Positions 30,354-38,436 of a stretch of DNA of 43,180 nucleotides are shown here, in pieces. The notes beneath the pieces were generated by a model. The model made no database searches. It worked only from the letters and a program-made list of their open reading frames with translations, and was not told the origin of the DNA. The stretch is from contig CALKVK010000002.1 in NCBI GenBank assembly GCA_937996235.1, forward strand, positions 1-43,180. Reading direction: 5' to 3'. Made by a program: the position numbers and the translations under genes. Position 1 is the stretch's first letter. Every line of letters starts with the position of its first letter. The stretch comes from an uncultured bacterium (GTDB lineage: Bacteria; Planctomycetota; JAJSAM01; JAJVHW01).

Positions 30354-30905
30354 GAATCAACCGTTTCCTGCGCGGCAGGAGTGTCGCGCCGTGATGGCGG
30401 ACCGGCGCGGGTCGCGACGCGCCGCGGGCCGGGGGGATTTGTGCGCGGGCCTTCTTCCTGATCGCGCCCGCGCGCCTGCGCGCGACCCCGGGGGCGGGTG
30501 GAGACGGGGTGGTGCTCCCCGGGCCCCGACGCCCCCCGACGAGATCGTGCGGGGAAAGAACGTAGAAAGGGCGACGCACTTTCTACGCACTTCAGCCTCA
30601 GTATCCGGATTCTGCGATTAGTGCGGCGTTTTGGGGGGTGGGGAAAGTGTCGGGGGTTCTCACCTTCCTCTAAGAGAGATAGTGCGAATAGTGAGAGGGA
30701 GAATCATCCCCGATTCGCCCCGATTCCACGTCCCGCACCGCCCCTCCCCCCCACGCACGTCGCACTATCCGCACAATCGCAGGATCTCGGGCCGAGGCCG
30801 CCGCGTGCCGCGCTCCCGCCGGGCCCTGTCCCCGGCGTCGGTACGCTGGAGTCGGCGCCGGGCGGTCGCATGTCCGCCCACTCCAGCGCACGGCAAGGAG
30901 GCGAC
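30354..30905. promoter_or_regulatory. Repeat-rich control region: possible origin or res site
   Basis: This 552-bp gap is the most AT-rich and repeat-rich in the window. CGTAGAAAG (30561-30569) and CTTTCTACG (30579-30587) form a perfect 9-bp inverted repeat with a 9-nt spacer, and ACGCACTT recurs with an 11-bp period within 30574-30592. Related motifs occur at 30611-30626 (TCTGCGATTAGTGCGG), 30681-30695 (AGTGCGAATAGTGAG) and inverted at 30761-30782 (reverse strand reads TGCGATTGTGCGGATAGTGCG). Such iteron-like repeats next to a replication operon and a resolvase suggest an origin, a recombination site or an operator array. Confidence 0.45.
30842..30886 (+). promoter_or_regulatory. -10 box overlapping a nested inverted repeat
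   Basis: TACGCT (30842-30847) overlaps the left arm of an inverted repeat, CTGGAGT (30846-30852) with ACTCCAG (30880-30886). A second repeat is nested inside it: GGGCGG (30860-30865) with CCGCCC (30874-30879). The overlap with the -10 box suggests an operator for a repressor of the operon beginning at 30906; a leader hairpin is the alternative. Confidence 0.4.
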
Positions 30906-32099
30906 GTGACTGAACCCAGCATGGCGCCCGCCCGCCACGAAGGCGTGTGGCTCATCGAGCGCGGGGCGCGATCGGTCGTCGCCATCGACGGAGAGTGTGC
31001 GATCTACACCGACGAGGCGATCGAGAGCGCCGCCGAGGCCTACTCGGAGCGCATCGGCTTCACGATCCAGCCCGCCGAAGCGCTCGACGACGCGGACTGG
31101 CTCCCGTGGTCCCGCGCCGTGGTGGCGCGGCTGCTGGCGGAGCCCGAGCTGCTCGCCGGCGCGTCGATGGCGCTCGCCATGACCATCGAGGTCGACGACG
31201 CCGTCCGTCCACCGCTCGTGCGCCGCATCCGCACCATCCACCGAGCCTTCATCGTGCCGCGGCCGGCGCTCCTGCCCACGGCGGCGCGCCGTGACGCGGA
31301 GTGCGTGCTCGCGGCACGCCACCCGCGCGAGCCCCGGATGGTGCGGGTCGCCGACGCGCCGCCTCGGCCCGCCACCCGCAACCCCGACGGATCGTGGCTC
31401 GTGATCGAGGCGCTCGGGCTCGACCTCGGCGACGCGCGCGGCCGCCGCCTCGTCCGCTTCCTCGACGTCCTCGGCGCCGAGCCGCCCACGAAGGCGCGCG
31501 CGCTCGCGGGGGTCACGGGCGCCGAAGCGCTCGCCCGCGCCGACCGCATCCACGACGTGTTCCGCTCGTCGGCTCACCCGCACTGGAACGCCGATAGCGT
31601 GGCCGACCGGCGCGCGGTCGAGCGCGAGGCGGACGGGCTGCACTCCCTCGGGATCGCCTCCGACCCCTCCCGCGACGCGGCGCGACGCCGGCACGTGGGG
31701 CGGCAGAAGCGCTCGTTCTCGCTGGTCGCCGAGGAGCGCCTCGGACGGCGCGCCCGCGAGAACGCGCTCGGCCGTGCGGCGGCCGCCGCGGCGCGCGAGC
31801 TGCAGCGCGGGGTCGCGAGCGGGGACGGCGGCGTCGATGCGGAGGCGCGGGCGCGCGGCCCCGACGAGGAGGTGGTCGGCGCGTCGGCGCTCGAGGCGTT
31901 CCGCGCCGCCACCGCGCAGCCGCCCGCGCTCGCTGCGTGTGCCCGCTGGTACCTCGGGCAGGCCGGGATCGAGCCGACGGCGAGCCGCCAAGAGGTGGCG
32001 CGGGACTTCGACGTGACGGTCGAGCAGATGCGTGCGCAGACGGCGCGTATGCGGGCCGCCGCCGCGCGCACTCTCGGGGACACGACGCGAAGAATCTGA
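30906..32099 (+). CDS. Unknown protein with C-terminal HTH-like helices
   Basis: 397 aa from GTG 30906, which follows AAGGAGG at ideal spacing. The N-terminal half looks globular (VWLIERGARSVVAIDGECAIYTDEAIESAAEAYSERIGF). The middle has an Arg-rich basic segment (RDAARRRHVGRQKRSFSLVAEERLGRR), and the end (RQEVARDFDVTVEQMRAQTARMRAAAARTL) looks like a helix-turn-helix of sigma-region-4 type. It may be a replication initiator or regulator given the repeats upstream and the primase genes downstream. No family is recognised. Confidence 0.6.
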   Translation: MTEPSMAPARHEGVWLIERGARSVVAIDGECAIYTDEAIESAAEAYSERIGFTIQPAEALDDADWLPWSRAVVARLLAEPELLAGASMALAMTIEVDDAVRPPLVRRIRTIHRAFIVPRPALLPTAARRDAECVLAARHPREPRMVRVADAPPRPATRNPDGSWLVIEALGLDLGDARGRRLVRFLDVLGAEPPTKARALAGVTGAEALARADRIHDVFRSSAHPHWNADSVADRRAVEREADGLHSLGIASDPSRDAARRRHVGRQKRSFSLVAEERLGRRARENALGRAAAAAARELQRGVASGDGGVDAEARARGPDEEVVGASALEAFRAATAQPPALAACARWYLGQAGIEPTASRQEVARDFDVTVEQMRAQTARMRAAAARTLGDTTRRI

Positions 32100-32125
32100 G
32101 ATTCGCCCCCAAACTGGCGCGCAGT

Positions 32126-32141
32126 CCCTGCCCTAGCAGGG
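32126..32141 (+). repeat. 6-bp hairpin just before a GTG start
   Basis: CCCTGC (32126-32131) and GCAGGG (32136-32141) are perfectly paired with a 4-nt loop CCTA. The hairpin ends one base before the GTG at 32143 and lies 26 nt after the previous stop. It could hide the translation start, serve as an operator for the HTH protein encoded there, or weakly terminate. Confidence 0.4.
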
Positions 32142-32142
32142 T

Positions 32143-32472
32143 GTGGCCCGACACGACGACCTCGAACGACGCGCCGCCGACGCCGCCCGTGCCGCGGTGC
32201 TGCCCGACGTCCTGCGCACCGAGGACGTCGCCGTCGCGATGCGCCTCGCGCCCGCGACGGTTCTGCGCCTCCTGCGCGAGCGCGTCATCCCGGGCCGCAA
32301 GATCGGCGGGCGGTGGTTCGTCGAGCGTGAGGTGTTCCTGGACGCGATCCGTCCGGCGTTCGGCTCCTGCATCGACTGCACGCGGGTCGTGGCGCTGCTC
32401 GATGCCGACGAGACCCCGATGTGCCGCGCGTGCGCGGCGGCCCTCGAGCGGGCCCGGGCGGCTGCGTCGTGA
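32143..32472 (+). CDS. HTH (excisionase/MerR-like) protein with zinc-ribbon tail
   Basis: 109 aa. LRTEDVAVAMRLAPATVLRLLRERVIPGRKIGGRWFVERE (residues about 25-65, in shorter segments) is a winged-helix of the excisionase type. The last part has CIDC and CRAC, a four-Cys zinc-ribbon pattern. Proteins of this type act as excisionases or small regulators in integrative elements. The start is GTG 32143; GTG 32141 is also possible. The stop overlaps the next gene's GTG. Confidence 0.75.
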   Translation: MARHDDLERRAADAARAAVLPDVLRTEDVAVAMRLAPATVLRLLRERVIPGRKIGGRWFVEREVFLDAIRPAFGSCIDCTRVVALLDADETPMCRACAAALERARAAAS

Positions 32473-33809
32473 GCGACGACGGCGATGACGACGGGGACGA
32501 CGCTCCGGTCCTCAGCCCGCCGCCCGAGCTGGCGCCGGAGGGCTTCGCGGGCCTCGCCGGCCGCTGGGTCGAGATCGTCGCGCCGCACACCGAGGCGAGC
32601 CCCGGTCAGATCCTGGTGACCTTCCTCGCGTGCGCCGGCTCGGCGATCGGGCCGTCGCCGCGCCTCGTCGTCGGTCCAGGGGATCACCATCGCGCGAAGC
32701 TCTACGTCCTGCTGGTCGGGCCCTCGACCACGGGAGCCAAGGACCGGACGCTCGCGGCGGCGCGCCTGCCGTTCGCGATCGCAGACCCCGCGTGGTTCGA
32801 CGACGCGCTTCTTCCCAAACTGAACAGCGGCGCGGGCCTCATCCACGCGGTGCGGGACCGCGTCGTCTCCCGCGACGCAGGCGGGGAGGAGGTGGTGACG
32901 GACGCTGGGGCGGGCGACCCGCTCCGGCGCGCCTTCGCGTGTCTGCCGGAGTTCGCGGGCGTGCTGCGCCGCTTCGACGCGCGCGGGGAGACGCTGTCCC
33001 AGGACCTGCGGGAGGCGTGGGGCAACGCAACTCTCGGCAACACCTCGATCGAAAACGCGAGCCGCTCGACGCTCCACCACGTAAGCGTGGTCGGAGCGAT
33101 CACGCCCCGCGAGCTGCGGACCGAACTCGGCAAGCGCGCGAGCGAGGTGACGAACGGCTTCCTCAACCGCTTCATCATCGTCCGCGCACGCGAGGTGCGC
33201 GACCTGCCTCGCGGCGGCACGCCTGCGGACGCGACGACGCGGGCGTTCGCGCTCGAGTTGCGGGATGCCCTGGACAGCGCACAGACCCTCCACGAAGTCA
33301 CGTTGGCACCGGACGCGGGCGAACTCTGGGACGATCTCTACCCGCTGCTGAAGCAGCCGCACGCGGGGATCCTCAACGACGTACTCGCGAAGGGCCGCGC
33401 GCAGGTCGTCCGCATCGCGCTGATCTACGCGCTGCTCGAGCGGAGCACCGCGATCCAGCAGGAGCATCTCCTTTCCGCTCTCGCCGTGTGGGACTTCGCG
33501 CGCGCGAGTGCGGGCGAGATCTTTGGAGAGGGGGATCTGCCCGGGGACGAAGGGCGCATCGTCACCGTGCTCGAGCGCAACGACGGCATCGCAACTCGCA
33601 CGCAGCTGCGGCGGGGTCTACACAACGCGATCGACAACGTGCGCTTGGACGAAGCGCTTCGCGCGCTGATCTCGCAGGGGCGCATCCAGCACGAGGTCGG
33701 TCGGAGCAAGACGAAGCCCACGCATCTCTATCGCCTCCTCGACGCGCGGGGTGTGCGACCGCTTCTGCCACGGGCACACGCACTCCTCCAGGCGAGGCGC
33801 GAGTCATGA
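32469..33809 (+). CDS. DUF3987-like replication ATPase
   Basis: 446 aa. The start resembles DUF3987 proteins: PEGFAGLAGRWVEIVAPHTEASPGQILVTFLACAGSAIGP, then KLYVLLVGPSTTGAKDRTLAAA (residues about 80-100), where a P-loop is expected. The P-loop is degenerate: GPSTTGAKD has Asp where Ser/Thr normally follows Lys, and Ala precedes it. The end is a winged-helix (ALISQGRIQHEVGRSKTKPTHLYRL). DUF3987 proteins accompany primases in phages and satellites. The GTG start overlaps the previous stop (GTGA). Confidence 0.7.
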   Translation: MSDDGDDDGDDAPVLSPPPELAPEGFAGLAGRWVEIVAPHTEASPGQILVTFLACAGSAIGPSPRLVVGPGDHHRAKLYVLLVGPSTTGAKDRTLAAARLPFAIADPAWFDDALLPKLNSGAGLIHAVRDRVVSRDAGGEEVVTDAGAGDPLRRAFACLPEFAGVLRRFDARGETLSQDLREAWGNATLGNTSIENASRSTLHHVSVVGAITPRELRTELGKRASEVTNGFLNRFIIVRAREVRDLPRGGTPADATTRAFALELRDALDSAQTLHEVTLAPDAGELWDDLYPLLKQPHAGILNDVLAKGRAQVVRIALIYALLERSTAIQQEHLLSALAVWDFARASAGEIFGEGDLPGDEGRIVTVLERNDGIATRTQLRRGLHNAIDNVRLDEALRALISQGRIQHEVGRSKTKPTHLYRLLDARGVRPLLPRAHALLQARRES

Positions 33810-34786
33810 GCGCGCCGACCGACATGACCGCCGACTGGCCCTACTTCCCGGCGACGGCGCAGCGTCTCGGCTGGCAGTTGCTCCGCGCGCGGGGACGACG
33901 GCTCCTGCGCGTCCCCACCTGGCATCCGCTTCACGGCGTCGGACGGACGAAGCTGCGCTTCGAGAAGCGTCCGGGGCTCCCTACGGCGACGTTCGAGCAG
34001 GGCGACGAGCGACCGGTCGGCATCCTGTGCGGCGCCGGGCTCCTCGACGCGCTGGCAGGCGAGGCGCAGCCGACGGTCGCGCTCCTCGCCGGCGAGACCG
34101 ACACGCTGGCCTGGACCTGGGCATGCGCGCGCGAGGACATCGCCGTTCCCGGCGTGTCTCTCGCAACCGGCGAGGCGTCGCCGCTGCCGGAGCCCATCGC
34201 GCAGCTCTTCTGGAGTTGCGACGTCCGCATCTTCTACGACGCGGACGCCGTCGGCCGAGCCGAGGGCTTCGTCCGCGCAGGTGAGTTGCTCGACGCGGGA
34301 GCGGCGAGCGCGACCTCGATCCACGTCCCCGCACCGCACAAGGACGTCTGCGACTACGTGCGCGCAGGAGGACGCGTCGCCGCGCTCCTGCGCGCCGCAG
34401 AGGAGCAATGGGACGATCCCTTCGAACGCCCCATCGCGGTGCCGCGCTCGGTGCGCGCCGCCACGCGTGCGACGCGCGGCACGGAGTCGGACGGGAACGC
34501 TCCACCGCACGCCTACGGCAGGGCGGTCCTCGAACGCGAGTGCGACCGCGTGCGGTCGGTCCCCGACGGCGCCGGCCGGAATCCCGAGCTCTGCAGGGCG
34601 GCGTTCCGCATCGGGCAGCTCACGCCGAGCGGCGGCGTCTCCGTCGCTGCCGCCGATGAGGCGCTCCTCGACGCGGCGCGGGTCGCCGGGATGCCCGAGC
34701 GCAAGTCCCACGACACGATCCGTCGCGCACTCGCGGCGGGGGCGCGTGCGCCGCGTGACGTGCCGATCGCTCGGAGGCCGCGATGA
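33806..34786 (+). CDS. Toprim-domain primase-like protein
   Basis: 326 aa. A Toprim core is visible: VALLAGETDTLAWTWA (catalytic Glu, about 99) and VRIFYDADAVGRAEGF (Asp-x-Asp, about 143). The N-terminus (FPATAQRLGWQLLRARGRRLLRVP, RTKLRFEKRPG) resembles the region before Toprim in phage primases. The C-terminal part (YGRAVLERECDRVRSVPDGAGRN and AFRIGQL) matches ends of phage primase/polymerase proteins. ATG overlaps the previous stop. It probably primes replication of the element together with the DUF3987 protein. Confidence 0.75.
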   Translation: MSAPTDMTADWPYFPATAQRLGWQLLRARGRRLLRVPTWHPLHGVGRTKLRFEKRPGLPTATFEQGDERPVGILCGAGLLDALAGEAQPTVALLAGETDTLAWTWACAREDIAVPGVSLATGEASPLPEPIAQLFWSCDVRIFYDADAVGRAEGFVRAGELLDAGAASATSIHVPAPHKDVCDYVRAGGRVAALLRAAEEQWDDPFERPIAVPRSVRAATRATRGTESDGNAPPHAYGRAVLERECDRVRSVPDGAGRNPELCRAAFRIGQLTPSGGVSVAAADEALLDAARVAGMPERKSHDTIRRALAAGARAPRDVPIARRPR

Positions 34787-35076
34787 GCGACCCCGTCCGC
34801 ACCGCGGTCCTGACCACGCTGCTCCACGGGGACGAATCCGCGCGCCGCCTGCTCGTCAGCTGGCCGGCGGTGTCCGGCCACCCGTCGGAGCGCGCGACGC
34901 TGGCCGAGTGGGCGCGCGCCGCGGGCGTCCCCCGGACGCTCGCCCGGCGGCTCGCGGACATGCTGTTCAGCCACGCGATCTGCCGCCCGGACCACAGCGT
35001 CGACCCCGAGGCGCTGCGCATCGTGCAGCACGTCGCGGCGGAGCAACTGCGCGGCGGGAAGAGGAGGACGACGTGA
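34783..35076 (+). CDS. Small protein of the replication operon
   Basis: 97 aa, overlapping both neighbours (ATGA at its start, GTGA at its end). It is helical with a possible helix-turn-helix (ATLAEWARAAGVPRTLARRLADMLF). This suggests a small DNA-binding regulator; no family is recognised. Confidence 0.6.
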   Translation: MSDPVRTAVLTTLLHGDESARRLLVSWPAVSGHPSERATLAEWARAAGVPRTLARRLADMLFSHAICRPDHSVDPEALRIVQHVAAEQLRGGKRRTT

Positions 35077-36278
35077 ACCAGATCCTCGAGTCCCTGCGCC
35101 CGCTGGCGGTGCCGATCGCGGACCTCCATCCCGATCCGGCCAACGCGCGCAGCCACGACGAGCGCAACCTCGGAGCGATCCAGGCGAGTCTCGCGAAGTT
35201 CGGGCAGCGCAAGCCGATCGTGGTCCAGCGCAGCGGGATGATCGTGCGCGCCGGCAACGGCACGCTCGCCGCCGCGCGGGCGCTCGGCTGGACGGAGATC
35301 GCGGCGGTGGTCGTCGACGAGGGCGACGTCGAGGCGACGGCCTACGCGATCGCCGACAACCGCACGGCGGAACTCGCCTCGTGGGACGAGGACGTCCTCG
35401 GACGGCTGCTCGGCGAGCTCCAGCAGACGCCCGACTTCGACCACCTAGTCGCGGGGTTCAGCGACGGCGAGATCGCCCGACTCCTCGGATCCGTCGCGGG
35501 TGCCTCGGATCCCGACGCCGTCCCTGAACCGCCGGACGAGCCCGTGACGCAGCGCGGCGATCTCTGGAGGCTCGGAGAGCATCGCCTGCTCTGCGGGGAC
35601 GCGACCGACGCAGCCGACGTGGCGCGGGTGCTCGCCGGCGAAACGCCCGGCCTCGGCGTCTGGGACGTGCCGTACGGCGTCGAGTACGAGCCGGCGTGGC
35701 GCAGGCAGGCCGGGCTCTCGGCCACGGGGCGCACCGCCACCGTCGCGAACGACGATCGGGTGGACTGGAGCGACGCCTATCGGCTCTTCCCGGGCGACGT
35801 GCTCTACGTCTGGCACGCCGGGCTCCACACGGGCGCCGTGACCTCGCACCTCGCCGACGCGGGCTTCGACGTGCGGGCGCAGGTCATCTGGAAGAAGGAC
35901 CGCTTCGCGATCAGCCGCGGTGCGTACCACTGGGCGCACGAGCCCTGCGCGTACTCCGTGCGCCGGGGACGCTCGGCGCGCTGGAGCGGAGATCGACGGC
36001 AGTCGACGGTCTGGGAGGTCGCGCTCCGCGACGACACCGGCTCGACGCCTCACAGCACGCAGAAGCCCGTCGAGCTGATGGAGCGCCCGCAGCGCAACCA
36101 CGGCGAGCCGGGCGATCTGGTCGCGGACTACTTCACGGGATCGGGCAGCTCGCTGATCGCCGCGGTCCGCGCGCGGCGGCGCTTCGTCGGCCTCGAGATC
36201 GACCCGCGCTGGTGCGACGTGACGGTCGAACGCTGGCAGGCCTACACCGGCGAGAAGGCGCAGCGCGTGACGCCGTGA
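35073..36278 (+). CDS. ParB-N domain fused to DNA methyltransferase
   Basis: 401 aa. Residues 1-110 form a ParB/Srx-type domain (DLHPDPANARSHDERNL, LAKFGQRKPIVVQ, VRAGNGTLAAARALG). Residues about 165-400 form an N4/N6 methyltransferase: GDLWRLGEHRLLCGDATD, motif IV as WDVPYG (about 199), and motif I as DYFTGSGSSLIAA (about 352). The usual forms are DPPY and DPFxGSGTT, so motif IV has Val for the first Pro and motif I Tyr for Pro. The fusion is common in phages, where it may protect DNA. GAGGAGG precedes GTG 35073. Whether the altered motif IV is active is unknown. Confidence 0.88.
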   Translation: MNQILESLRPLAVPIADLHPDPANARSHDERNLGAIQASLAKFGQRKPIVVQRSGMIVRAGNGTLAAARALGWTEIAAVVVDEGDVEATAYAIADNRTAELASWDEDVLGRLLGELQQTPDFDHLVAGFSDGEIARLLGSVAGASDPDAVPEPPDEPVTQRGDLWRLGEHRLLCGDATDAADVARVLAGETPGLGVWDVPYGVEYEPAWRRQAGLSATGRTATVANDDRVDWSDAYRLFPGDVLYVWHAGLHTGAVTSHLADAGFDVRAQVIWKKDRFAISRGAYHWAHEPCAYSVRRGRSARWSGDRRQSTVWEVALRDDTGSTPHSTQKPVELMERPQRNHGEPGDLVADYFTGSGSSLIAAVRARRRFVGLEIDPRWCDVTVERWQAYTGEKAQRVTP

Positions 36279-36583
36279 AGCGCGTCTTCATCTGCTCGCC
36301 GTACCGCGGCGACGTCGACGCCAACGTCGCGCGCGCCGTCGCGCTCTGCCGCCACGTGGCGCTCCGTGGCGACGCACCCTTCGCGCCGCATCTCATGCTG
36401 CCGCGGGCGCTCGATGACGACGACCCCGCGGAGCGGGAGCTCGGCCTCGCGGCGGCTCTCGCGTGGCTCGCGGTCTGCGACGAGCTGCTCGTCGCGGGTC
36501 CGGTCTCTCGCGGGATGATGCGCGAGATCGAGGCGGCCGCGGGACTCGGCATCCCGGTGCGCGCCGCGGAGGGGTCGTGGTAG
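36275..36583 (+). CDS. DUF7768/DUF4406-like (deoxyribosyltransferase fold) protein
   Basis: 102 aa. It begins KRVFICSPYRGDVDANVARAVALCRHV and has FAPHLMLPRALDDDDPAERELGL and a late SRGMMREIEAA, the pattern of small phage proteins related to nucleoside 2-deoxyribosyltransferases. A role in nucleotide metabolism or base modification is possible. The GTG start overlaps the methyltransferase stop, so the two are co-translated. Confidence 0.75.
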   Translation: MKRVFICSPYRGDVDANVARAVALCRHVALRGDAPFAPHLMLPRALDDDDPAERELGLAAALAWLAVCDELLVAGPVSRGMMREIEAAAGLGIPVRAAEGSW

Positions 36584-36846
36584 CGAGGCCCCCGCCGCCG
36601 ACGCCCCTCGGGGAGCCGCTCCTCGACGCCGCTGCCGTCGCCGCCCACTTCGGCGTCGACGCGACGACGGTCTACCGCCTGGCCGCGCGCGCGGAACTGC
36701 CCGCGATCGAGATCGCGCCACGCGTCCTGCGCTTTCGTCCGGAGGACGTGCGGGCGTTCCTCGCGGCGCGCACGCGCGAGACCGGTCCCGGCTCCCGTGC
36801 GCGGCGCCTGCTCGCGCGTGGCAGGCGCCCGGCGCAAGAGCCCTGA
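36577..36846 (+). CDS. Excisionase-like HTH protein
   Basis: 89 aa. LLDAAAVAAHFGVDATTVYRLAARAELPAIEIAPRVLRFRPEDVRAFLA, read in segments, is a classic MerR/excisionase winged-helix. An Arg-rich tail follows. Start GTG 36577 has GGAGGGG just upstream and overlaps the previous stop. Its position directly before the integrase fits an excisionase (directionality factor). Confidence 0.8.
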   Translation: MVARPPPPTPLGEPLLDAAAVAAHFGVDATTVYRLAARAELPAIEIAPRVLRFRPEDVRAFLAARTRETGPGSRARRLLARGRRPAQEP

Positions 36847-36932
36847 ACGAACTCGCTATGTGCCCCCGGAGAGAGCGTCCATGCGGCTCACGCGGGCCCG
36901 CGCCGATCGCGGAGCCGCAGAGAGGAGACGAC

Positions 36933-38150
36933 ATGACGGAGAAGACCGAGCGCCCCAGGCGCAGACGACGCTTCGGCCGGATCGCAAGCCGCAAGTGGCC
37001 GAGCGGGCGACGCACCTGGCGGGCGACCTGGCACTGCAAGGTCGAGCGTCGGCGCGTCTCGCGCTCCTTCGACACGGAGAAGGAGGCGCGGGACTTCCTC
37101 GCCGAGCTCGAGCGCCAGGTGCTGACGCGGAACTACGCCGTGCCCCCGACGCTGCGGGAAGCGGAGGAGGAGGACGCCGAGATCCTCCGAGCCGCGCAGC
37201 CGCGCGAGGCGCCGGAGCTCGTCGCGTACGCGCGGGAGATCATCGAGCGGCGCTTCGAGCCCATGCTCGCCAAGGGGACGCTCGGCGTCTACCGCGCGGC
37301 GCTGCGGGCCTGGACGGAGTTCTTCGGTGCGCGGGGCGGGCAGCGGGCGCTGCGCCTCGACGCGCTCACGCCGTCGCTCTGGCTCGACTACCGTGCGTGG
37401 CGCGCCGGGAGCCGGAACTCCTCCCACGGGAGCAAGCGCGCCGTCGGCAACCGCACGCTGAACGCGGACCAGCAGTGCATGGTGCGGCTCCTGAACGAGG
37501 CGGTGACCGACGGCCACCTCGACCAGAACCCGCTCGCCGGGATGAAGAAGCTGCGCGAGCAGCGGCGCACGCGGCGCTACCTGACGAAGGAGGAGATCGC
37601 GCGGCTCCTCGACGCCTGTCCGCGGGACTTCCGGCCGCTCGCGATCGCGATGGCCTACACGGGCGCGCGCAAGAGCGAGCTGACGGCGCTGCGCTGGTGC
37701 GACATCGACTTCGAGCACGGGAAGATCGCGCTCGTCCGGAGCAAGGTCGGGAACGTGGATCTCCTCGACCTGCACCCCGTGCTGCGGACCGCGCTCCTGC
37801 GGCTGCGTCTGCGGCGCAAGGAGCCGACCCCGCGGGAACACGTCTTCCTGAGCAGGAAGGGCGTCCCCTTCACGAACGTGACGAAGAGCTGGGCGATCGC
37901 GCTCCGCGGCGCCGGGCTCGAAGGGCGCGACGGGCTGACGCCGCACAGCCTCCGGCACAGCTTCGCGGTGCACTTCCTCGAGGGGGGCGGCGCGGTCACG
38001 GACCTGCAGCAGCAGCTCGGGCACGCGGATCTGGCCACGACGCAGATCTACGCGGCGGGGCTCAGTGAGCGGCGGCGGGCGACGGTGATGGGGTTGGAGT
38101 TTGGAGTGCGACCCCGCGGCGCCCGATCCGCCGCCGAGCGGGCCGGCTGA
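36933..38150 (+). CDS. int: Tyrosine integrase
   Basis: 405 aa. An N-terminal AP2-like arm domain (WPSGRRTWRATWHCKVERRRVSRSF) and a SAM-like core (about 85-210) precede the catalytic domain. Catalytic residues are visible: Arg in YTGARKSELTALRW, His and Arg in LTPHSLRHSF, His in LGHADLATTQIYA and the Tyr nucleophile in that same segment. ATG 36933 has AGAGGAG upstream. As the last gene of the operon, it marks the probable right end of the integrated element; an att site should lie nearby, but no tRNA or matching repeat was found. Confidence 0.93.
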   Translation: MTEKTERPRRRRRFGRIASRKWPSGRRTWRATWHCKVERRRVSRSFDTEKEARDFLAELERQVLTRNYAVPPTLREAEEEDAEILRAAQPREAPELVAYAREIIERRFEPMLAKGTLGVYRAALRAWTEFFGARGGQRALRLDALTPSLWLDYRAWRAGSRNSSHGSKRAVGNRTLNADQQCMVRLLNEAVTDGHLDQNPLAGMKKLREQRRTRRYLTKEEIARLLDACPRDFRPLAIAMAYTGARKSELTALRWCDIDFEHGKIALVRSKVGNVDLLDLHPVLRTALLRLRLRRKEPTPREHVFLSRKGVPFTNVTKSWAIALRGAGLEGRDGLTPHSLRHSFAVHFLEGGGAVTDLQQQLGHADLATTQIYAAGLSERRRATVMGLEFGVRPRGARSAAERAG

Positions 38151-38247
38151 CGTGCGAGTCCTTCAGGCACCGAGGCATCCGGCTGGAGGCCGACGCGGCG
38201 AGTCGCGCCTTGAGAGTCGGGTGCGCACGGCGTGGCGACTGCGGCGC

Positions 38248-38277
38248 GTGACAACGCACGGTGCGCGAGCGTACGCT
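38248..38277 (+). promoter_or_regulatory. Promoter for the NdpA-RelA/SpoT pair
   Basis: GTGACA (38248-38253) and TACGCT (38272-38277) with 18 bp between them form the best -35/-10 pair seen in the window. Transcription would start near 38284, giving a leader of about 150 nt before the ATG at 38437. An in-frame GTG at 38284 would give an Arg-rich extension and is less likely the true start. Confidence 0.5.
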
Positions 38278-38436
38278 TCCCTCGTGCATCGTCGGCGACG
38301 GTGCTACTGCTCGTGCCGGTCACGACGGGGAACACAGCACGCCAGGCCCCAGCACCGTTCACGGCTCCAGCCTCGCGGTGCTGAGCAGACCGTGTTCACT
38401 GTCCGGACCACCCGAGGCAACTGGAGGGGTGGCGAG

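Noticed and set aside
36797..38068. 423-codon frame overlapping the integrase
   Set aside because: It is an Arg/Ala-rich shadow of the integrase frame, whose catalytic residues are clear.
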